Origin: JAJECS01 sp965262745
GTDB lineage: Bacteria; Chloroflexota; UBA11872
Direction of reading: 5' to 3'
DNA length: 64,000 nucleotides
Assembly: GCA_965262745.1 (NCBI GenBank)
Contig: OZ253558.1
Span: forward strand, 1,736,001-1,800,000
This document shows positions 15,788 to 24,210 of the stretch, piece by piece (position 1 is the first letter of the stretch; every line of letters starts with the position of its first letter). Under the pieces are notes generated by a model, which did not search any database, was not told where the DNA came from, and saw only the letters and a program-made list of their open reading frames with translations. Made by a program: the position numbers and the translations under genes.

Positions 15788-17029
15788 GTGGGCGTCTTTT
15801 CTTGGAAACGAACCGTCTCGCTCGGGCTGCTGGCGGTGCTGGCGTTGGCGGCCTTCGGATGCGGTGAAGGCGACGCCGACACGCCCAGGCCGACTCCCAC
15901 GTCCGATCCAACGGCGGCTCCGACTGTCACGCCAACGCCAGTTCCAAATCTCAGGATTGGCGTGATGGAGTCCGTCACCGGCCCCGGTGAGACCTACGGC
16001 ACGGTGGCCGTCCAGTCCAAGGAGATGGCCGTGGCCGAGATCAACGCCGCGGGCGGCATCAACGGGCGCATGCTGGAACTCGTGGTCGAAGACTCGAAAT
16101 GCAACGCCCAGGATGCGATTACGGCCTACACCAAGCTCACCGACGTTGACGGCGTGAAGATCATTCTTGGAACGTCGTGCAGTGGCGCGATGCTCGGGGC
16201 CGCGCCCCTGGCCGAGCGGGATGGCGTAATCCTCTTCTCCGGGTTGGCCACCAACCCGGACATCGCCGAGGCCGGGGACTACATCTTCCGCACCTCGCTG
16301 AGCGACGCCACCGTGGGCGTGGACACGGGCAACGTGCTCTGGGCCGACGGGATCCGGCGGCTGGCGACCATCAACGAGTCGACCGACTACGCCGAGGGAG
16401 TGCGCCGCACGACGGCTGAACACTTCCAGAGCCTGGGCGGCGAGATCGTGGCTGAGGAGCGCTACGCGTCCGACACGACTGACTTCAGGACCCAGTTGGA
16501 GAAGCTGCTCGGCGCCAACCCGGATGCGCTGCACGTCGCCGCTCAGTCGGAATTCACCGGCGGCACCGTCCTCAAGCAGGTCCGCGAGTTGGGCTACGAG
16601 GGACCGATCTACGCTGATGTTGTGCCAGTCGGGACGACAGCCCTCGAGATCGCCGGCGAGGCTGCCACGGGCGTGAAGGCCATTACACCCGACCTGGATC
16701 CGGCCAATGCCAAAGCCCAAGAAGTGCTGGCCAACTTCAAGGAACGCTATGACGTCGTCACGCTGCCTTGGTTCCTAGGTTCGGCCTACGACAACGTTTA
16801 CATTGCCGCCGAGTGTCTCAAGAAGACCGGCGACGACCAGGATGCCGACGGATTCCGCGACTGTATGTACGAGATCACGTGGAGCGGAGCGATTGGCGAC
16901 AACTACAGCTTCGACGAGAAAGGCGAGGTCATCGGTCTGTCCAATGCGGTGCTGGAGGTGCTGCCGGTGGCCGAGCGAACCGAGGAGAACTTGGGCTATA
17001 AGGTCCTGGGCGCCGCGCCGACCAGGTGA
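15788..17029 (+). CDS. branched-chain amino-acid type ABC transporter substrate-binding lipoprotein (LivJ/LivK family)
   Basis: GTG 15788, after GGGGGAGGG, starts a 413-residue protein with a basic-hydrophobic leader ending LAAFGC, a loose lipobox, so it is probably lipid-anchored. A Pro/Thr linker (about residues 30-52, TPTPVPN at its end) leads to a type I periplasmic-binding fold: RIGVMESVTGPGETYG, then VAEINAAGGINGRMLELVVED and DGVKIILGTSCSGAML. It heads the five-gene transporter set with the genes at 17170, 18560, 19612 and 20386. Ligands could be branched-chain amino acids, amides or other small organics. Confidence 0.93.
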   Translation: MGVFSWKRTVSLGLLAVLALAAFGCGEGDADTPRPTPTSDPTAAPTVTPTPVPNLRIGVMESVTGPGETYGTVAVQSKEMAVAEINAAGGINGRMLELVVEDSKCNAQDAITAYTKLTDVDGVKIILGTSCSGAMLGAAPLAERDGVILFSGLATNPDIAEAGDYIFRTSLSDATVGVDTGNVLWADGIRRLATINESTDYAEGVRRTTAEHFQSLGGEIVAEERYASDTTDFRTQLEKLLGANPDALHVAAQSEFTGGTVLKQVRELGYEGPIYADVVPVGTTALEIAGEAATGVKAITPDLDPANAKAQEVLANFKERYDVVTLPWFLGSAYDNVYIAAECLKKTGDDQDADGFRDCMYEITWSGAIGDNYSFDEKGEVIGLSNAVLEVLPVAERTEENLGYKVLGAAPTR

Positions 17030-17059
17030 GCCCGCCCGCATCGTCGGTGGATCCGAGCG

Positions 17060-17084
17060 GGTGGCCCAGCTACGTTGGGCCACC
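17060..17084 (+). terminator. hairpin between the SBP and permease genes
   Basis: GGTGGCCCA (17060-17068), seven-base loop, TGGGCCACC (17076-17084): a perfect 9-bp stem with no T-run. In transporter operons such a hairpin commonly stabilises or partly terminates the SBP message so that the binding protein outnumbers the permease. Confidence 0.55.
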
Positions 17085-17169
17085 CCACGGTCGCATCGGC
17101 TGACCCAGTGAGCGGCCAGCTCTTCGCACGTGGGACGCGAGCGAGGCAACACCCCGGCCCCTTGGCGCG

Positions 17170-18555
17170 ATGAGCCTGGCGCAACTCAAGGAAGCCCCGC
17201 TCGCCACACTGCTGCGATATCGCGAGCACCAGAGCCGAGCGCTGGCAACGGTTCTGACCGCCGCCGTCGTCGCATACCTCGGCTGGAAGATTGTCCAGTC
17301 CCCGCCCCAGGCCTTGCAGTTCGCGTTCAACGGCCTGGCCGTGGGCGCCGTGTACGCACTGCTCGCCATGGGCTTCACCCTGGTCTACAGCACGGTTTGG
17401 TTCTTTGATCTGTACTACGGCGCGGCCGCTGCTTTGGGCGCCTACGGCGTTTTCTACCTGAGATCGCAAGACGTATTCGACGGTCGATACGACGTAAATA
17501 ATGCCTTCGTCAATGTCTTTTTTGCCGCAATCGTTGCCGGCGTCATTGCTTGGGCGCTTCACGTGACCCTTCACAGCCGGCTTCGGGCGCGCGTGAATCC
17601 GACGGTGCTGCTCGTCCTCGGAGGCCTCGTGTCTCTTGGGATTGGGGTCTATACGGGCCTGGTGCTCGCCAGTCCGAAGCAACTGAACGTCTTTATCAGC
17701 CCCGCGATTGGCCTCATGGTGACGGTGACGGCAGCCTGGGTGCTGCATCGAAGCTACCGGCGAGTATCGCTTGTCCGAAACCAGATTCCGATGTTCGCAA
17801 TTGTCGCGGTCGCAGCGGTCCTAGGCGCGTTTTGCGGCTTCCTTGTCGCCGTCACCCCGGCATCCGGCCTCTACTTGAGCTGGGGCGTATCGTGCTTGCT
17901 GGCGGGGGTCGTGAGCCTGGCTCTCTACCGAGGTCTATACGTGCGCCTGCGCGAGCGATCCAAGTCGCCCCTGATCATGCTCGTTGCCTCGCTTGGCGTT
18001 TTGCTGGCGATCACCGCTATCACGACCATTGTTTTTCGAAGCGCGCCTCGCCCCCTGCCGGAGGCCTTCGGCAGCGATTCCTGGACCATTGCCGAGGCGA
18101 ACATCAAGGGATTCAACGTCTTCACGATCGGCGTGTCGCTCATCGGCTTTGGCGCCCTGCTGCTGCTCCTCAAGAAGACTGCCTTTGGTAAGGCGGTGCG
18201 GGCAATCGGGGACGATGAAGAGGTGTCCAAAGTGGTGGGCATCAACACTACGGTCATCATCGCCGTCGTGTTCTTCATCGGCGCCGTCTACGCCGCCTTG
18301 GCTGGAGTGCTCAGTGGCCACGACACCGCCATCCAGCCCCGGATGGGCCTCCTGCTCCTGCTGAAGGGCTGGATCGCCTCCGTGATTGGCGGCATTGGGA
18401 ACCTGCACGGGGCCATCATCGGCGGATTCGCCCTGGGCATGATCGAGCAGTTCGGCATCTGGGACCTGGCCGGTGAATGGAAGGACGTCATCTCTTTCGT
18501 CGTCCTTATCGTCTTCCTATCGCTCTGGCCCCAGGGCCTCTTGCCGAGGAAATAG
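17170..18555 (+). CDS. livH: ABC transporter permease, LivH family (long form)
   Basis: A 461-residue polytopic membrane protein. The family core is present: FAFNGLAVGAVYALLAMGFT near residue 55, GKAVRAIGDDEEVSKVVGIN (the EAA-like loop contacting the ATPase) near 340, and GWIASVIGGIGNLHGAIIGG near 405. It is about 160 residues longer than the usual 290-300; the extra sequence is an N-terminal helix (ATVLTAAVVAYLGWK) and additional membrane segments between residues about 120 and 260. It pairs with the LivM-type gene that starts 4 bp after its stop to form the membrane pore of the importer. Confidence 0.92.
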   Translation: MSLAQLKEAPLATLLRYREHQSRALATVLTAAVVAYLGWKIVQSPPQALQFAFNGLAVGAVYALLAMGFTLVYSTVWFFDLYYGAAAALGAYGVFYLRSQDVFDGRYDVNNAFVNVFFAAIVAGVIAWALHVTLHSRLRARVNPTVLLVLGGLVSLGIGVYTGLVLASPKQLNVFISPAIGLMVTVTAAWVLHRSYRRVSLVRNQIPMFAIVAVAAVLGAFCGFLVAVTPASGLYLSWGVSCLLAGVVSLALYRGLYVRLRERSKSPLIMLVASLGVLLAITAITTIVFRSAPRPLPEAFGSDSWTIAEANIKGFNVFTIGVSLIGFGALLLLLKKTAFGKAVRAIGDDEEVSKVVGINTTVIIAVVFFIGAVYAALAGVLSGHDTAIQPRMGLLLLLKGWIASVIGGIGNLHGAIIGGFALGMIEQFGIWDLAGEWKDVISFVVLIVFLSLWPQGLLPRK

Positions 18556-18559
18556 ACTC

Positions 18560-19615
18560 GTGGCAATGGCTTCACAAATCTTCGGCAATCTGCTTCGGCG
18601 CACACGCAATTTCGGGCTGCCTCGGCGACTGGCCAAGGGCAATCTAGAGCTGTGGGCAAACCTATTCGTCATCACCTGGGCGGCGGCGTTCATGCTCTGG
18701 CAAGGCGTGGGCTTCGCCATACACATCGGCACAGTCTTCGCAATCTGGGCGATCCTGGCGGTGAGCCTGAATCTGGTGGTGGGATATACCGGCCTGCTGT
18801 CAGTTGGGCACGTCGGCTTTTTCGGTATCGGCGCCTACGCGATGGCAATCCTCAGTTCCGGCACCTCGTACGATCAGCTGCGCACGGAAGCCATCCCCAC
18901 GTTTGGCTGGCCCTTCTTTGCCGCGCTGCCGGTCAGTGTGGCGGTAGCCGGATTGGTGGCAATTGTCGTGGGTGTCGCATTCAACCGGTTTAGGGACGAT
19001 ATCTACGTTCTCGTCTCATTTGGATTCGCCATCATTGCCTTCAATATCTTCCTGAATTGGCGCAGCCTAACCAGGGGTGCGTTTGGCATTCACGAGATTG
19101 CCAGGCCTCAAATAGGCGGGTGGGTGCTTAATGGTTCATTTGAGTTCCTGGTCCTGCTCCTCATATTCCTCGGGCTCGTCATGCTGATCGCCTGGTTCGT
19201 CGTGACCTCATCGTTCGGACGGGTGCTTACCGCCATCCGGGAGGATGAGCAGGCCATCGAGGTCTTTGGCTACCAGGCATCCCACTACAAGCTCGCCATT
19301 TGGGTCATCTCGGCCATGATGGCGGGCCTGGCCGGCGCCCTGTTTGGAAGTTGGACCAGCTTCATCGATCCCAACTCCTTCGTCCTGCTGGAATCGATCC
19401 TCTTGGTCGCCATCGTGATCCTCGGGGGGCTGGCTACCATCTGGGGGTCCCTGCTTGGTGCGATGGCCTTCGTCTTGCTTGAAGAAGGGATGCGCTTCCT
19501 GCCGTTCCTGCCTACCGAATACATCGGTCAGGCTCGGCAAGTGGTCCTGGGCGTCCTGCTGGTGGCGCTCATGCTGTTCAGACCCCAGGGTCTAGTTGGG
19601 AGGTTCAAGCTCTGA
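18560..19615 (+). CDS. livM: ABC transporter permease, LivM family
   Basis: Taken from GTG 18560 (GAGGA nine bases upstream); ATG 18566 is the alternative. The 351-residue protein has the LivM pattern: AVSLNLVVGYTGLLSVGHVG near residue 70, FNRFRDDIYVLVSFGFAII, and the ATPase-contacting loop GRVLTAIREDEQAIEVFGYQ near 225. The C-terminus FRPQGLVGRFKL is typical. It is the second permease of the importer, in the cytoplasmic membrane, and its TGA stop overlaps the likely CTG start of the ATPase gene. Confidence 0.92.
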   Translation: MAMASQIFGNLLRRTRNFGLPRRLAKGNLELWANLFVITWAAAFMLWQGVGFAIHIGTVFAIWAILAVSLNLVVGYTGLLSVGHVGFFGIGAYAMAILSSGTSYDQLRTEAIPTFGWPFFAALPVSVAVAGLVAIVVGVAFNRFRDDIYVLVSFGFAIIAFNIFLNWRSLTRGAFGIHEIARPQIGGWVLNGSFEFLVLLLIFLGLVMLIAWFVVTSSFGRVLTAIREDEQAIEVFGYQASHYKLAIWVISAMMAGLAGALFGSWTSFIDPNSFVLLESILLVAIVILGGLATIWGSLLGAMAFVLLEEGMRFLPFLPTEYIGQARQVVLGVLLVALMLFRPQGLVGRFKL

Positions 19616-20367
19616 GCACTGAGGTTGATCCCCGCGTCTTCGCGCTGGAAACCAAGGAGATCTCAAAGCACTTCGGTGCGGTGAGAGCCGTGGACAAGCT
19701 ATCTATGTCTGTCTTCAGGGAGTGGATAACCTGCATCGTTGGTCCAAATGGGTCTGGGAAATCCACCCTAATACACCTACTGAGCGGGATGCTGCCTATC
19801 GACGAGGGCATTGTAGTCATTGACATGGTCGGTATCCGTGTATTGAAGGCGCATAAGACGCCGGACCACGGGATTACGAGAACTTTTCAGGAAGTGCGTC
19901 TATTCGACCAGATCACCGTATGGGACAACATCATGGTGGTGTTGACGGATCGCCGCCTATTTCCCTCGCTCATAGAACGCACGAAGCCCCGTCATCAGGA
20001 GAGAGCCAAGAGTATCTTGCAGAGTGTCGGAATGTGGGAGAAGCGGGACGCAATGGCCGGAGACCTGTCATATGGCCAGCGGAAGCTGCTGGAGATTGGG
20101 CGCGCGATGGCGTTGGACGTTGGCATATATCTGTTCGACGAACCCTTCGCCGGTCTCTTTCCCCAAATGTTGGAGAGAGTCAAGACCATTTTGAAAGATA
20201 TGCGGGAGCGGAAACGCACCATCATCTTCGTTTCCCACAACATGGACATCGTTCGCGAGTTGTCGGACCACATCTTCGTCCTGGACAGCGGCACCCTCCT
20301 CGCCGTGGGGGAGGTTGACGAAGTGCTGGGCAGATCGAACGTCATCGATGCCTACCTGGGCAACTAG
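19612..20367 (+). CDS. livG: ABC transporter ATP-binding protein, LivG family, with a probable CTG start
   Basis: The family's N-terminus ETKEISKHFGAVRAVDKL lies upstream of every ATG or GTG in frame, so the start must be before it. The only fitting codon is CTG 19612, which overlaps the LivM stop as CTGA and is preceded by GGGAGG (19598-19603) eight bases away. The 251-residue product has Walker A GPNGSGKST, the LivG-specific insert with TFQEVRLFDQITVWDNI, signature LSYGQRKLLEIGRAMA, and Walker B IYLFDEPFAGL. It hydrolyses ATP to drive the Liv permeases together with the LivF-type protein downstream. Confidence 0.9.
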   Translation: MSTEVDPRVFALETKEISKHFGAVRAVDKLSMSVFREWITCIVGPNGSGKSTLIHLLSGMLPIDEGIVVIDMVGIRVLKAHKTPDHGITRTFQEVRLFDQITVWDNIMVVLTDRRLFPSLIERTKPRHQERAKSILQSVGMWEKRDAMAGDLSYGQRKLLEIGRAMALDVGIYLFDEPFAGLFPQMLERVKTILKDMRERKRTIIFVSHNMDIVRELSDHIFVLDSGTLLAVGEVDEVLGRSNVIDAYLGN

Positions 20368-20385
20368 CATGGGCGCCAGGCTGAG

Positions 20386-21126
20386 ATGATGCTCCTCGAG
20401 ATGGTCGATATCTCCGTGCGCTATGGGGCTGTCCGAGCCCTGACCGAGATATCGCTAGGGGTCAACAAGGGCGAGGTCGTGGCGGTGATGGGTCCGAATG
20501 GAGCCGGAAAATCCACCGTGCTCAAGGCCATCATGGGATTAGCGCCCGTGGTCGCCGGGGATATTTACTGGCGTCAAGAGCTGCTGGTTGCGGCGACTCA
20601 CGAGATCGTAAAAGAAGGCATCGCCTTTGTCCCTCAAGGCCGGCGTGTTTTCACCCATCTCTCCATCGAGGAAAACCTGGAGATGGGGTGCCTCTACCTG
20701 AATGACGCGGCGGAGAAAGCGCGCCGCCTTGATTCGGTCATGGAGCTATTTCCGATCCTGCACCAGAAGCGCCGCGACATGGCCAGCCAGATGTCCGGTG
20801 GGCAGCAACAGATGCTGGCCCTGGGCCGCGGACTCATGGCCGCTCCGGACGTGCTGTTGCTCGACGAGCCCACCCTGGGCCTGGCGCCCGTCGTGGTCAA
20901 AGAGGTGTTCCAAAAGGTCGCCGAGATCAGCGAGCGGCTCAACACCACCATCATGGTCGTCGAACACAACATCAAAGGCGTGCTGGATATCGTCGACCGC
21001 GCCTACGTCCTGGACATGGGCCGCGTCGTCCACGACGGCACTCCCCAATCGGTCCAAGAGACCGACATCTTGACCCAAGTCTTTCTTGGCAAGGTCGACG
21101 CTGGCGACGGTGAGGAGGCGGAGTAG
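20386..21126 (+). CDS. livF: ABC transporter ATP-binding protein, LivF family
   Basis: A 246-residue ATPase: Walker A GPNGAGKST, Q-loop FVPQGRRVFTHLSIEENLEMG (LivF-typical), signature MSGGQQQMLALGRGLM, Walker B VLLLDEPTLGL and switch His in VVEHNI. It follows the LivG-type gene by 18 bp and completes the SBP-H-M-G-F set, all rightward. Two starts (Met1, Met2 at 20386/20389) are equivalent in practice. Confidence 0.93.
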   Translation: MMLLEMVDISVRYGAVRALTEISLGVNKGEVVAVMGPNGAGKSTVLKAIMGLAPVVAGDIYWRQELLVAATHEIVKEGIAFVPQGRRVFTHLSIEENLEMGCLYLNDAAEKARRLDSVMELFPILHQKRRDMASQMSGGQQQMLALGRGLMAAPDVLLLDEPTLGLAPVVVKEVFQKVAEISERLNTTIMVVEHNIKGVLDIVDRAYVLDMGRVVHDGTPQSVQETDILTQVFLGKVDAGDGEEAE

Positions 21127-21149
21127 GCCGACGACGCACCGGACGCTTG

Positions 21150-21165
21150 CATTCACCGGTGAATG
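21150..21165. terminator. 16-bp perfect palindrome between convergent units
   Basis: CATTCACCGGTGAATG, 24 bp after the LivF stop and 54 bp beyond the minus-strand Rieske gene's end. It lacks a loop and a T-run, so it could be a weak bidirectional terminator or a protein-binding site. Confidence 0.35.
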
Positions 21166-21218
21166 ATGGCGACCTAATCAGCCCGATTCCCGTGACGCTA
21201 CGGAGCCAGCGATCCCGC

Positions 21219-21575
21219 CTAGACGTTCACGTACAGCTCGCCGTCGTCCACTTCGACGGTGTACGACCTGAGCCGCTCGCCGCGGCCGCGAATGCGCTCG
21301 CCGGTGTCCAGGTCGAACTCCACCTGATGCCACGGGCACAGCAGCACGCGTCCGTCGAGGACCCACTCGAGCTTCCAATCGTTTTCTGCCGAGCCCATGA
21401 GGGTGCCGCTGATCGCGCCTTCGCAGGCTGGACCAAGCTGATGCGGACAGCGATTGCGGTAGGCCCGAAACTCACCGTTGACGTTGAATACGCCGATCTC
21501 AAAGTTGCGGTGCTTGACGAACGTGCGGTCCCCGGGCGCCAGCGCGTCGGCTCGGCCTGCGGGTATTCGAGCCAT
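21219..21575 (-). CDS. Rieske [2Fe-2S] ferredoxin-like protein
   Basis: A 118-residue protein with the two Rieske cluster motifs CPHQLGP (residues 43-45) and CPWHQVEF (80-83), giving the 2-Cys/2-His ligands of a [2Fe-2S] cluster, in a small all-beta domain (FEIGVFNVNGEFRAYRN, ERLRSYTVEVDDGELYV). It has no catalytic domain, so it is an electron carrier or the ferredoxin subunit of an oxygenase. The open frame extends upstream into the amidohydrolase gene, but ATG 21575 gives the full domain. It starts 5 bp after the amidohydrolase stop and is co-transcribed with it. Confidence 0.9.
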   Translation of the reverse strand: MARIPAGRADALAPGDRTFVKHRNFEIGVFNVNGEFRAYRNRCPHQLGPACEGAISGTLMGSAENDWKLEWVLDGRVLLCPWHQVEFDLDTGERIRGRGERLRSYTVEVDDGELYVNV

Positions 21576-21580
21576 CAGGG

Positions 21581-22696
21581 CTAAGCGGTGCGCACGGGCG
21601 CTTCGATGCCGAACAGCGCCAGCGCGTTCTCGCCCATGATCTTCCGCTTCACGTCCGCCGGAAACGGCATGTTGAGCACCTGCCGCGGATGATCGAAGTC
21701 GTGATGGGGCCAGTCGGACGCGAACATGACCTGGTCGGCGCCGTCGAACAGGTTGAGCATCGTGACCAGGTCCTGGGGACGATCGGGCTCCTCGATCGGC
21801 TGGGTCGCGAAATAGAACTGCCGGATGTAGTGGCTCGGCGGACGTTCGAGCAAGGGCGCCATCGACCGGTATTCGTGGTACTCCTTGTCCAGCCGCCACA
21901 TCGTAAAGGGCACCCACGAAAAGCCGCCCTCCGTGAAGACGACGCGCAGCTCGGGGAATCGCACCGGCAGGGCCGCTTCGAGCATGCTGAACATATTGGC
22001 CATCAAGGCAAACTCATGCTGGATCGGGTGGCGGAACAGAATCGTGCGGAACTGCTCGACGTTGAAGGGGAATGCGGCGTGAATCAGGCCCACGCTGTGG
22101 AGCATCACCGGCAGCCGCATCTCGGCGGCCGCCTCGAAGATCGGGGTGTAGCGCCGGCTGCCCCACAGCGGATTCACGCCGGCCGTCGGCAAGTACACGC
22201 CGACAAACTCATCGAGCGCGCCGTAGCGGCGAATCTCGCGCGCGGCGTCTTCCGGGTCATGCGGCGCGGCGACTACGGCGCCGTAGAGCCCGTCCGCACG
22301 GCTCACCCACTCCTCGGCCAGCCAGGCGTTGTAGGCGCGGCCCAGCGCCGCCGCGTATACCTCGTCGGGCAGCGCCGCCATCGTCAGCAGATGGTCCGGG
22401 AACAGGATTGCCACGTCGACCGCCAGAGCGTCCAGGTCGTCGCGCATCTGTTGCGCCGTGAGCACGGACCGCGCCCCGGCCCCGCGGTCAGGCAGGGGCA
22501 GATCGATCGCGAGCCTGAGGGCATATCCCGGCACGTCCAAGTAGCGCCGCGGCAAGGTGCTGATGTGCTCAAGCACGCGGCGATAGGGCGCATCGACGTA
22601 CGGCGCCAGCGCCTCGGGCGTGTCGCTGACGTGGACATCGATATCGACGATGACCAGGTCGTCGTGCGTGGACCGTCGAGCGGCAGTGACCGCCAT
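21581..22696 (-). CDS. amidohydrolase-2 family metal-dependent hydrolase/decarboxylase
   Basis: A 371-residue TIM-barrel protein starting MAVTAARRSTHD; the ATG at 22696 has AAGGGGG upstream and is preferred over the longer frame. It shows the family landmarks: DIDVHV near the N-terminus (metal-binding Asp/His), GVYLPTAGVNPLWGS, HSVGLIH in the middle, FTEGGFSW, and the C-terminal ASDWPHHDFDHPR with the metal Asp. Relatives include ACMSD-like decarboxylases and hydrolases of aromatic or lactone substrates. Coupling to a Rieske ferredoxin suggests a catabolic role; the substrate is unknown. It is divergent from pyruvate kinase across about 90 bp. Confidence 0.88.
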   Translation of the reverse strand: MAVTAARRSTHDDLVIVDIDVHVSDTPEALAPYVDAPYRRVLEHISTLPRRYLDVPGYALRLAIDLPLPDRGAGARSVLTAQQMRDDLDALAVDVAILFPDHLLTMAALPDEVYAAALGRAYNAWLAEEWVSRADGLYGAVVAAPHDPEDAAREIRRYGALDEFVGVYLPTAGVNPLWGSRRYTPIFEAAAEMRLPVMLHSVGLIHAAFPFNVEQFRTILFRHPIQHEFALMANMFSMLEAALPVRFPELRVVFTEGGFSWVPFTMWRLDKEYHEYRSMAPLLERPPSHYIRQFYFATQPIEEPDRPQDLVTMLNLFDGADQVMFASDWPHHDFDHPRQVLNMPFPADVKRKIMGENALALFGIEAPVRTA

Positions 22697-22782
22697 GCGG
22701 CAAGCCCCCTTGGAGTGGGCCAAGCGGGCCATTCTAAGCCGGATCGCCGGAAGCAACCCACCGGCGACTTTGGGTTTGCTGC

Positions 22783-24210
22783 ATGACCGGCGGCTTCGAG
22801 CGGCGCCGCACCAAGATCGTAGCCACGATCGGCCCAGCCAGCATTGGTCGGGTCGATGATCTGGTGGCCGCCGGGATGGACGTCGCGCGCATCAACTTCT
22901 CGCACGGCACAGCGGCTGAACACGAGGCTGCCGTGCGGGCCGTGCATGCCGCGGCCGCGCGTGCCGGCCGGCCCGTAGCGGTCATGGTGGACCTGGCCGG
23001 CCCCAAGGTTCGGCTCGGCCGGCTACCTCCGGGCGGGGTGGTGCTGGCGACCGGTGCAACGTTCGCGCTGCGACGCGGCACGGAGATCGGCGACGCGCAT
23101 GGCGCGGCAACAAATCATGACGGGCTGGCCCGCGACATGCAGCCGGGCGATCGGATATCGCTGGCGGATGGCGCCGTTGAGTTGCGCGTGACGGCTACAG
23201 CTGACGAGGTGGTTTGTGAAGTCATCGCTGGAGGCGTGCTGCGGTCGCACGCAGGCGTCAACGTGCCCGCCGAGCGCCTCTCACTGCCGGCCATCACGGA
23301 CCGCGATCGCCAGGACCTCGTGCGAGCCCGCACGCTGGGCGCCGATTACATCGCGCAGTCCTTCGTGCGCCAGGCGTCCGACGTGGACGCCCTGCGCGCG
23401 GCACTTGGCGCGCCGGCGGTCTCGATCGTCGCCAAGATCGAGACAGGCGCCGCCGTCGAGGCAGCGGCGGATATCCTGCAAGCGGCCGACGCCGTGATGC
23501 TCGCCCGCGGAGACCTCGGCGTGGACGTGGACCTTGAACGCGTGCCCCTGATTCAAAAGCGCATTACCCGTCAAGCAGTCTCGATGGGCACTCCGGCAAT
23601 CATCGCCACACATATGCTGGAGTCAATGATTGAGGAACCGCGACCCACGCGCGCCGAGGTCAGCGACATCGCCAACGCCGTCCTCGACGACGCCGACGCC
23701 GTGATGCTCTCCGCTGAAACGGCCATCGGCCGGCATCCCGCCGCAGCCGTTCGGACAGCCGCGCGCATTGCGGCGGAGACTGAAAGGAATGGCGCTGAAT
23801 TCACGGCCCCCACGCTCCAGCCGCAGCCCAGCGATCCGGCCGCAGCCGTGGCCCGAGCCGTCGCGGATGTCACGGCCGCCAATCCGCAGATCGCCGCTAT
23901 CGCCTGCTTCACCGAGTCTGGCAAGACCGCCGAGTTGCTCGCCGGCGCAAGGCCACGCGTAGCCATCGCGGCCTTCTGTGCGCACGCAGCGGTTGCCCGC
24001 CGCCTGGCGCTTCACCGCGCCGTGCATCCGATCCTCACCGACCCGATGCCAAACACGGACGCCGTGATCGGAATGCTGGACGCCGGCCTGAGCCGGGATG
24101 TCGGCCTCGCACTGGGAACCCCGGTGGTGCTGGTGGCGGCGTCACCGGTCGGCAAGGCCAGCACCAACCTGCTCAAGCTGCATCGGGTCGGCGAATGGCC
24201 GGGCGCATGA
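22783..24210 (+). CDS. pyk: pyruvate kinase
   Basis: A 475-residue enzyme catalysing phosphoenolpyruvate + ADP to pyruvate + ATP. The motifs run in order: RRRTKIVATIGPAS, RINFSHGTAAEH, MVDLAGPKVRLG, the active-site lysine in VAKIETGAAVE with acidic ligands in AVMLARGDLG, ATHMLESMIEEPRPTRAEVSD, and the C-terminal alpha/beta regulatory domain. Usual family length. THM replaces the more common TQM before LESM, a mild variant. It overlaps the next gene (ATGA, 24207-24210), so glycolytic output is coupled to the lactate-utilisation-like fusion. Confidence 0.95.
   Translation: MTGGFERRRTKIVATIGPASIGRVDDLVAAGMDVARINFSHGTAAEHEAAVRAVHAAAARAGRPVAVMVDLAGPKVRLGRLPPGGVVLATGATFALRRGTEIGDAHGAATNHDGLARDMQPGDRISLADGAVELRVTATADEVVCEVIAGGVLRSHAGVNVPAERLSLPAITDRDRQDLVRARTLGADYIAQSFVRQASDVDALRAALGAPAVSIVAKIETGAAVEAAADILQAADAVMLARGDLGVDVDLERVPLIQKRITRQAVSMGTPAIIATHMLESMIEEPRPTRAEVSDIANAVLDDADAVMLSAETAIGRHPAAAVRTAARIAAETERNGAEFTAPTLQPQPSDPAAAVARAVADVTAANPQIAAIACFTESGKTAELLAGARPRVAIAAFCAHAAVARRLALHRAVHPILTDPMPNTDAVIGMLDAGLSRDVGLALGTPVVLVAASPVGKASTNLLKLHRVGEWPGA

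Noticed and set aside
21689..22786. 365-codon plus-strand frame over the amidohydrolase
   Set aside because: Antisense of a recognised hydrolase; Arg/Gln/His-rich composition.
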